Shown: in pieces, positions 6,943-10,341 of the stretch
How positions within the stretch are numbered: the stretch's first letter is position 1
How the letters are laid out: each line of letters begins with the position of its first letter
Source of the DNA: Bacillota bacterium
GTDB taxonomy: Bacteria; Bacillota; UBA4882; UBA8346
Reading direction: 5' to 3'
NCBI GenBank assembly: GCA_003501365.1
Contig: DNPP01000243.1
Coordinates: 1-10,341 of the forward strand
Length of the DNA: 10,341 nucleotides
Notes under the pieces: generated by a model
The model's input: only the letters and a program-made list of their open reading frames with translations
What the model was told of the DNA's origin: nothing
Database searches by the model: none
Position numbers and translations under genes: made by a program

Positions 6943-6978
6943 ATCGGGATCGGGATCAGAATCAAAATTAGTATCCTC
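6943..6978. repeat. Degenerate hexanucleotide repeat in the phoU-phoP spacer
   Basis: Six in-phase 6-base units occur: two perfect ATCGGG copies (6943-6954), then ATCAGA, ATCAAA, ATTAGT and ATCCTC. It fills part of the 101-base gap between phoU and phoP. No function is evident; it could be a decayed microsatellite-like tract. Confidence 0.5.
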
Positions 6979-6996
6979 AATACTCTTTCAAAAACT

Positions 6997-7653
6997 CTAA
7001 TACCTTTCGGTCCGGCCGGTAACCAGATAAATAACCCGTTCACCGATATTGGTGGCATGATCGCCCACTCGTTCCAGATATCGGGCGGCAAATAAAAGAT
7101 TCATCGCCTGAACAACCTGGGGTGCCCCTTCGCCGGCCAGAATAAATCCGCTCAACTCATTGAATAGCCCTTCATAAACTTTATCGACTTCATCGTCGCG
7201 TAAACAAGTGCTTTTAGCAAATTCCACATCCCGGTCGACGAAAGCTTTTAAACTGTCACGAACCATCAGCTCTACCAACTTTGCCATTTTAGGAATATTT
7301 TCTAAGGGTTTGATTAGAGGCGCCGTACCGATCCGTTGAACAATTTCAGCGATGTTGGTACCATGATCGGCAATACGTTCTAAATCGGTAACCGTCTTCA
7401 AAACCGAAGTAATTACCCGTAAATCGCGAGCTATCGGTTGCTGCAGAGCAATTAAGCGGATACAATCTTCTTCGATCTTAAGTGACAATTCATCAATCGC
7501 ATCATCACCGTCAATAATTTTCTGCGCCAAGGACATATCTTGCTTAGCTAACGACTCTACCGCCAAATGGATGGCATCTTCAACCATGCTTCCCATCAAT
7601 AGCAATTCTTGCTGCAAATCACTTAAGGATTTGTCAAGTCCTTCCCGTGTCAT
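6997..7653 (-). CDS. phoU: Phosphate transport system regulator PhoU
   Basis: The 218-residue cytoplasmic protein is made of two similar three-helix bundles. The two metal-binding signatures of PhoU are present: LERIADHGTNIAE (91-103) and LERVGDHATNIGE (193-205). PhoU works with PstB and the sensor kinase to shut down Pst uptake and Pho signalling when phosphate is plentiful. The ATG at 7653 has GGGGTGA 7 bases upstream. The gene is 228 bases downstream of pstB, separated by repeats and its own candidate promoter, and leads into phoP-phoR. The shift from pst to phoU-phoPR order differs from Bacillus subtilis, where phoPR lies elsewhere and no phoU of this kind accompanies pst. Confidence 0.94.
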   Translation of the reverse strand: MTREGLDKSLSDLQQELLLMGSMVEDAIHLAVESLAKQDMSLAQKIIDGDDAIDELSLKIEEDCIRLIALQQPIARDLRVITSVLKTVTDLERIADHGTNIAEIVQRIGTAPLIKPLENIPKMAKLVELMVRDSLKAFVDRDVEFAKSTCLRDDEVDKVYEGLFNELSGFILAGEGAPQVVQAMNLLFAARYLERVGDHATNIGERVIYLVTGRTERY

Positions 7654-7673
7654 AATATATCACCCCAATTTCC

Positions 7674-7729
7674 TAATCAGTTTTTAGTTTTTAATTTTAA
7701 GTTTACAGTTGATCACTGACAGTTAGAAC
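7674..7729 (+). repeat. Degenerate 7-base tandem repeat, left cluster (CAGTT orientation)
   Basis: Eight consecutive 7-base units can be read from 7674, among them TAATCAG, TTTTTAG, TTTTAAG, TTTACAG and CTGACAG, most ending in AG after a T-rich start. Read on the - strand they have the form AACTGNN. The cluster lies just before the phoU ribosome binding site and would be in the leader of its transcript. Confidence 0.55.
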
Positions 7730-7758
7730 TATATTTAAAAACCTTACTACTTACACTA

Positions 7759-7787
7759 ATTATCATGTATTTATTATAAACTGTCAA
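7759..7787 (-). promoter_or_regulatory. Promoter for phoU-phoP-phoR
   Basis: On the - strand a perfect -35 TTGACA (7787-7782) is followed after exactly 17 bases by GATAAT (7764-7759), a five-of-six -10. Start of transcription would be near 7752, giving a leader of about 100 bases to the phoU ATG. This is the best sigma-A-type promoter I find in the window. Its -35 lies inside the middle 7-base repeat cluster. It suggests basal expression of phoU and phoPR independent of the pst promoter. Confidence 0.6.
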
Positions 7788-7798
7788 TTGTTAACAGC
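7778..7798 (+). repeat. 7-base repeat, middle cluster
   Basis: Three consecutive units, AAACTGT, CAATTGT and TAACAGC, occupy the region around the -35 box. Bases 7779-7786 (AACTGTCA) are the exact reverse complement of 7717-7724 in the left cluster, so a read-through RNA could pair the two over about 54 bases. The palindrome TGTTAACA lies at 7789-7796. Confidence 0.5.
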
Positions 7799-7843
7799 TC
7801 TCCATAATTCTCCGTTACTTTATATCCGGTAACCTACGAGTTG

Positions 7844-7878
7844 TCAACTGGCAACTGCCAACTGCCTACTGGTAACCT
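7844..7878 (+). repeat. 7-base tandem repeat, right cluster (CAACTG), with GGTAACCT at its end
   Basis: Units TCAACTG, GCAACTG, CCAACTG and CCTACTG follow one another without gaps, then GTAACCT. This is the clearest of the three clusters, with three copies sharing CAACTG. The octamer GGTAACCT occurs just before the cluster (7828-7835) and at its end (7871-7878), bracketing it. The cluster ends 3 bases before the stop codon of pstB. Confidence 0.65.
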
Positions 7879-7881
7879 TTA

Positions 7882-8637
7882 TCAACCAAACCGTCCCGTA
7901 AGATAATCCTCCGTCTCTTTTTGGCGCGGATTGGTCATAACTTCCTCAGTTGCCCCATATTCCACCAATCGTCCTAGTAAAAAGAAACCTAGATTATCGG
8001 AGATCCGTGCCGCTTGTTGCATATTATGCGTAACAATGATGATGGTATAATCTTTTTTTAATTCGGCAATCAAATCCTCAATTTTCCCGGTTGAGATTGG
8101 ATCCAAGGCCGATGCCGGTTCATCCATCAACAGGACCTCCGGCTCGACCGCCAGCAAGCGGGCAATACATAATCTTTGTTGCTGGCCGCCGGAAAGGCGC
8201 AATGCCGGTGAGTTAAGACGATCCTTGACTTCGTTCCAAAGAGCGGCCCCCATCAAACTTTTCTCCACCATCTCGTTTAATCGGTTCTTATCTTTCAGTC
8301 CGTGAATCCGTGGACCATAGGCGATATTGTCATAGATTGACATCGGAAAAGGATTTGGTTTTTGAAAAACCATACCCACCCGTTTCCGCAAGGCTACCAC
8401 ATCGGTTTTAGGTTCGTAAATATCGACGCCGTCTAAAGTGATTAATCCTTCCAGGCGAACCCCGTCAATCAAGTCATTCATCCGGTTTAGCGAACGCAAA
8501 AAAGTACTTTTGCCGCAACCGGACGGCCCGATAAAGGCGGTAACCGTTCGGGCATATATATCCATGTTAATCTCGTTTAATGCTTGAAAATCGCTGTAAA
8601 ACAAATTGAATTTATCAGCCTTAATCGTTATATCCAT
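7882..8637 (-). CDS. pstB: Phosphate ABC transporter ATP-binding protein PstB
   Basis: The 251-residue ATPase powers the PstSCAB high-affinity phosphate importer from the cytoplasmic face. All ABC motifs are present: Walker A GPSGCGKST (37-45), Q-loop Q92 in the PstB-specific VFQKPNPFPMSIYDN run, signature LSGGQ (148-152), Walker B VLLMDE (168-173), D-loop SALD and H-loop H204. Length matches the family (about 250). The ATG at 8637 has AGGAGGA 7 bases upstream. It is 94 bases downstream of pstA, a gap with two hairpins, and 228 bases upstream of phoU. Confidence 0.97.
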   Translation of the reverse strand: MDITIKADKFNLFYSDFQALNEINMDIYARTVTAFIGPSGCGKSTFLRSLNRMNDLIDGVRLEGLITLDGVDIYEPKTDVVALRKRVGMVFQKPNPFPMSIYDNIAYGPRIHGLKDKNRLNEMVEKSLMGAALWNEVKDRLNSPALRLSGGQQQRLCIARLLAVEPEVLLMDEPASALDPISTGKIEDLIAELKKDYTIIIVTHNMQQAARISDNLGFFLLGRLVEYGATEEVMTNPRQKETEDYLTGRFG

Positions 8638-8661
8638 TAATTAATCCTCCTAAAGGTCGTA

Positions 8662-8677
8662 AGCGGAGCAATCCGCT
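8662..8677 (-). repeat. GC-rich hairpin in the pstA-pstB spacer
   Basis: AGCGGA (8662-8667) and TCCGCT (8672-8677) form a perfect 6-base stem with a 4-base loop, ending 11 bases before the AGGAGGA site of pstB on the transcribed strand. No T-run follows in the direction of transcription, so it is not an intrinsic terminator. An mRNA processing or stability role is possible. Confidence 0.5.
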
Positions 8678-8704
8678 GCCCTTCTTTTTGAGACTATTTT
8701 GCCC

Positions 8705-8719
8705 GCAATACCCCATTGC
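8705..8719 (-). repeat. Small hairpin in the pstA-pstB spacer
   Basis: GCAAT (8705-8709) pairs with ATTGC (8715-8719) around a 5-base loop, 12 bases after the pstA stop codon. It precedes the stronger hairpin at 8662-8677 on the mRNA. It is a weak stem by itself. Confidence 0.35.
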
Positions 8720-8731
8720 CGTTTTAGCTTT

Positions 8732-9574
8732 TTAGGCTCTTAATCGTAATGCAAAGCGCGTCATCAAGAGATTTGCAACGGTATTAATAATCCCGATAGT
8801 AATAATCAACACGCTTGCCGTGGCATATGCCCTTGGTAATGAAAGCCCTTCCGCAGCCAACGTATATAAATGAAGCGTCATCGGCCGGGCTGAATCCATA
8901 ATCGATATCGGAATCTGCAAAGCGCCTCCGACAGTTAACCAAACCGCCGCAGTTTCACCGATGGCTCGCCCGGCTCCCAATACCAACCCGGTTACAATAC
9001 CCGGTAAAGCTGCCGGAATCACGACTTTAGCAATAGTAGTCCATTTGGTGGCGCCTAATGCAAAGCTGCCTTCACGGTATGATTCGGGAACCGCCTTGAT
9101 CGCTTCCTCAGAAGTACGGATAATAGTCGGTAAAAGCATCAATGCCAATGTAATCGCACCGGACAAAATGGAAAATCCAAAATGCAAGAAGGTTACCAGG
9201 AAGGCGAAACCGAAGAGTCCAAAGATAATCGAAGGTACTCCCGCCAATGTCTCGGTACCAAAACGGATAATCTTGGTTGTCCAACCTTCCCTAGTATATT
9301 CCGTCAGATAAATCGCCGCACCGACCCCAATAGGCGCGGCAATTATTAGTGAAACTACAGTTAAATAAAGCGACCCAATAATGGTTGGAAAGATTCCCCC
9401 TTTTCTTCCCATCGACTCCGGGGAAGCGGTTAGGAATTCCCAGTTAATTGAGGGCAAACCTTCTCTTAAAATATAAAAGACAATCAAAACTAAACATCCG
9501 ATAGTAATTAATGCCGCCATCCATAAAAGCGCAAAAGCCAATCGTTGGGATAATTTTGTTCTTCTGCTGCTCAT
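8732..9574 (-). CDS. pstA: Phosphate ABC transporter permease PstA
   Basis: The 280-residue inner permease subunit pairs with PstC to form the phosphate channel. About six membrane segments are visible (near 13-35, 65-92, 110-132, 135-152, 190-212, 252-273). The permease EAA loop that contacts PstB is at about 161-183 (VPESYREGSFALGATKW), and GRAIGETAAVWLT (202-214) is typical of Pst permeases. The frame is open further upstream, to 9697, but that extension overlaps pstC and lacks family similarity. The ATG at 9574 is chosen because it follows GAAGGTGG by 7 bases and forms an ATGA overlap with the pstC stop, showing translational coupling. Confidence 0.95.
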   Translation of the reverse strand: MSSRRTKLSQRLAFALLWMAALITIGCLVLIVFYILREGLPSINWEFLTASPESMGRKGGIFPTIIGSLYLTVVSLIIAAPIGVGAAIYLTEYTREGWTTKIIRFGTETLAGVPSIIFGLFGFAFLVTFLHFGFSILSGAITLALMLLPTIIRTSEEAIKAVPESYREGSFALGATKWTTIAKVVIPAALPGIVTGLVLGAGRAIGETAAVWLTVGGALQIPISIMDSARPMTLHLYTLAAEGLSLPRAYATASVLIITIGIINTVANLLMTRFALRLRA

Positions 9575-10341
9575 GATCGTACCACCTTCTTTTGAGAGAA
9601 CAGTAAGGCGAATGAATTGATGATGATAATGAATATAAAGAGGAAGATTCCCACTGCGAACAAGGCCTGGGCATGTTCGCCGGAAGCATAAGACCATTCC
9701 TGACCGATCGTGCCGGTTAATGTCGGACCCGGTTCAAAAATTGATTTGGGGACGAGTGGAGTATTGCCGGTAATCATGATCACCGCCATGGTTTCCCCAA
9801 AAGCTCTTCCCATTCCTAAAATAATAGCAGCCATAATTCCCGATTTGGCTGCCGGTACTAAAACTTTATAGATAGTTTGCCAATGGGTGGCTCCCAGTGC
9901 CAGCGAGGCTTCTTTATAATCACGGGGTACTACCCGGAGCGCATCTTCCGAGATACTGATGATAGTCGGCAAGATCATAATCGCCAAAATCACCCCTCCG
10001 GCAAATAGACTAAAACCAATGCCGCCAACCAGCTCGCGCAAAAGCGGCACCAAGATCACTAAACCAAAAAAGCCGTATACCACTGAGGGTATCCCGGCAA
10101 GCAGGTTAATCGCCGGACGCACCAGCCGGGTGATCCACTCCGGAGCAATCTCCGCCATTAAAATTGCACAACCTACTCCCAGCGGTACCCCTAAGATCAA
10201 AGCAGTAAATGTCACGTAAGCCGATCCGATTATTAACGGCAATAATCCGTATACGTGTGAAGTGGGTTGCCATTCTCTCCCGCTTGCGAGCGTAGTCATT
10301 CCGTATTTGGTTAGCACCGGCCAACCCTCACGTAACACAAA
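9571..10341 (-). CDS. pstC: Phosphate ABC transporter permease PstC, N terminus cut by window edge
   Basis: The frame is open through the right edge of the window and ends with TGA at 9573-9571; 256 codons are visible. The first visible residues, FVLREGWPVL, are the end of the first membrane segment of PstC, so a GTG at 10338 is not the true start and roughly 30-45 residues are missing. The EAA loop VPRDYKEASLALGATHW and GRAFGETMAVIMITGN mark it as a Pst permease, and the GNTPLVPKSIFEPGPTLTG stretch is typical of PstC rather than PstA. It overlaps pstA by 4 bases. pstS, encoding the phosphate-binding protein, would be expected upstream, outside the window. Confidence 0.95.
   Translation of the reverse strand, partial: FVLREGWPVLTKYGMTTLASGREWQPTSHVYGLLPLIIGSAYVTFTALILGVPLGVGCAILMAEIAPEWITRLVRPAINLLAGIPSVVYGFFGLVILVPLLRELVGGIGFSLFAGGVILAIMILPTIISISEDALRVVPRDYKEASLALGATHWQTIYKVLVPAAKSGIMAAIILGMGRAFGETMAVIMITGNTPLVPKSIFEPGPTLTGTIGQEWSYASGEHAQALFAVGIFLFIFIIIINSFALLFSQKKVVRS

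Noticed and set aside
6895..7095. A 66-codon + strand frame containing an Ile/Gly-rich stretch
   Set aside because: It is opposite the phoU end and reads through the hexanucleotide tract; the low-complexity peptide is a by-product of the repeat and there is no ribosome site.
7778..7798. PhoP box (TTAACA-type) at the phoU promoter
   Set aside because: One TTAACA is present within TGTTAACA, but no second hexamer lies 11 bases away in register, so a PhoP site is not supported.
7674..7878. CRISPR array
   Set aside because: The repeats are 7 bases, degenerate and contiguous, with no spacers and no cas genes nearby.
9575..9697. Longer N terminus for PstA
   Set aside because: The extension lies wholly within pstC, has no membrane-permease similarity, and the ATG at 9574 has a strong ribosome site and an ATGA overlap.

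Overview
The window looks like the chromosome of a low-to-moderate GC member of the Bacillota (Firmicutes). The evidence is strong AGGAGG-type ribosome binding sites, some TTG starts, a DacF-type D-Ala-D-Ala carboxypeptidase, a PhoP/PhoR pair with a PAS domain inside the kinase, and a DUF47-PiT pair. No lineage below phylum can be fixed from the sequence alone. There are no phage, transposase, CRISPR, tRNA or rRNA genes, and every complete gene is intact.

Left part (1-2219): the tail of a GH1 beta-glucosidase on the + strand runs convergently into a two-gene cell-wall unit on the - strand. That unit is a DacF-like carboxypeptidase (1068-2219) followed 19 bases later by a secreted peptidoglycan-binding protein with an unusual C-terminal domain (173-1048). 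An AT-rich divergent spacer (2220-2682) follows. It holds no convincing gene but several direct repeats, a nested inverted repeat and candidate promoters.

Right part (2719-10341): a phosphate island. On the + strand, a DUF47 PhoU-like protein and a PiT phosphate permease overlap by 8 bases. On the - strand, reading from the right edge, come pstC (cut by the window end), pstA, pstB, phoU, phoP and phoR. The two sets converge at about 4330-4397. High-affinity Pst uptake, its PhoU brake, the PhoPR sensor-regulator and a low-affinity Pit carrier with its own PhoU-like partner are thus all together. pstS is not in the window and would be expected just beyond the right edge.

The most interesting non-coding signal is the 228-base pstB-phoU spacer. 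It holds three clusters of degenerate 7-base repeats related to CAACTGT, one cluster inverted relative to the other two. A good sigma-A-type promoter (TTGACA, 17 bases, GATAAT) has its -35 box inside the middle cluster, which suggests that phoU-phoP-phoR can be expressed apart from pst. I see no clear evidence of an entirely new multi-gene system. The best leads are this repeat/promoter arrangement, a palindrome-containing repeat spaced 94 bases apart upstream of the pit operon, and a possible divergent L,D-transpeptidase-like domain in the peptidoglycan-binding protein.
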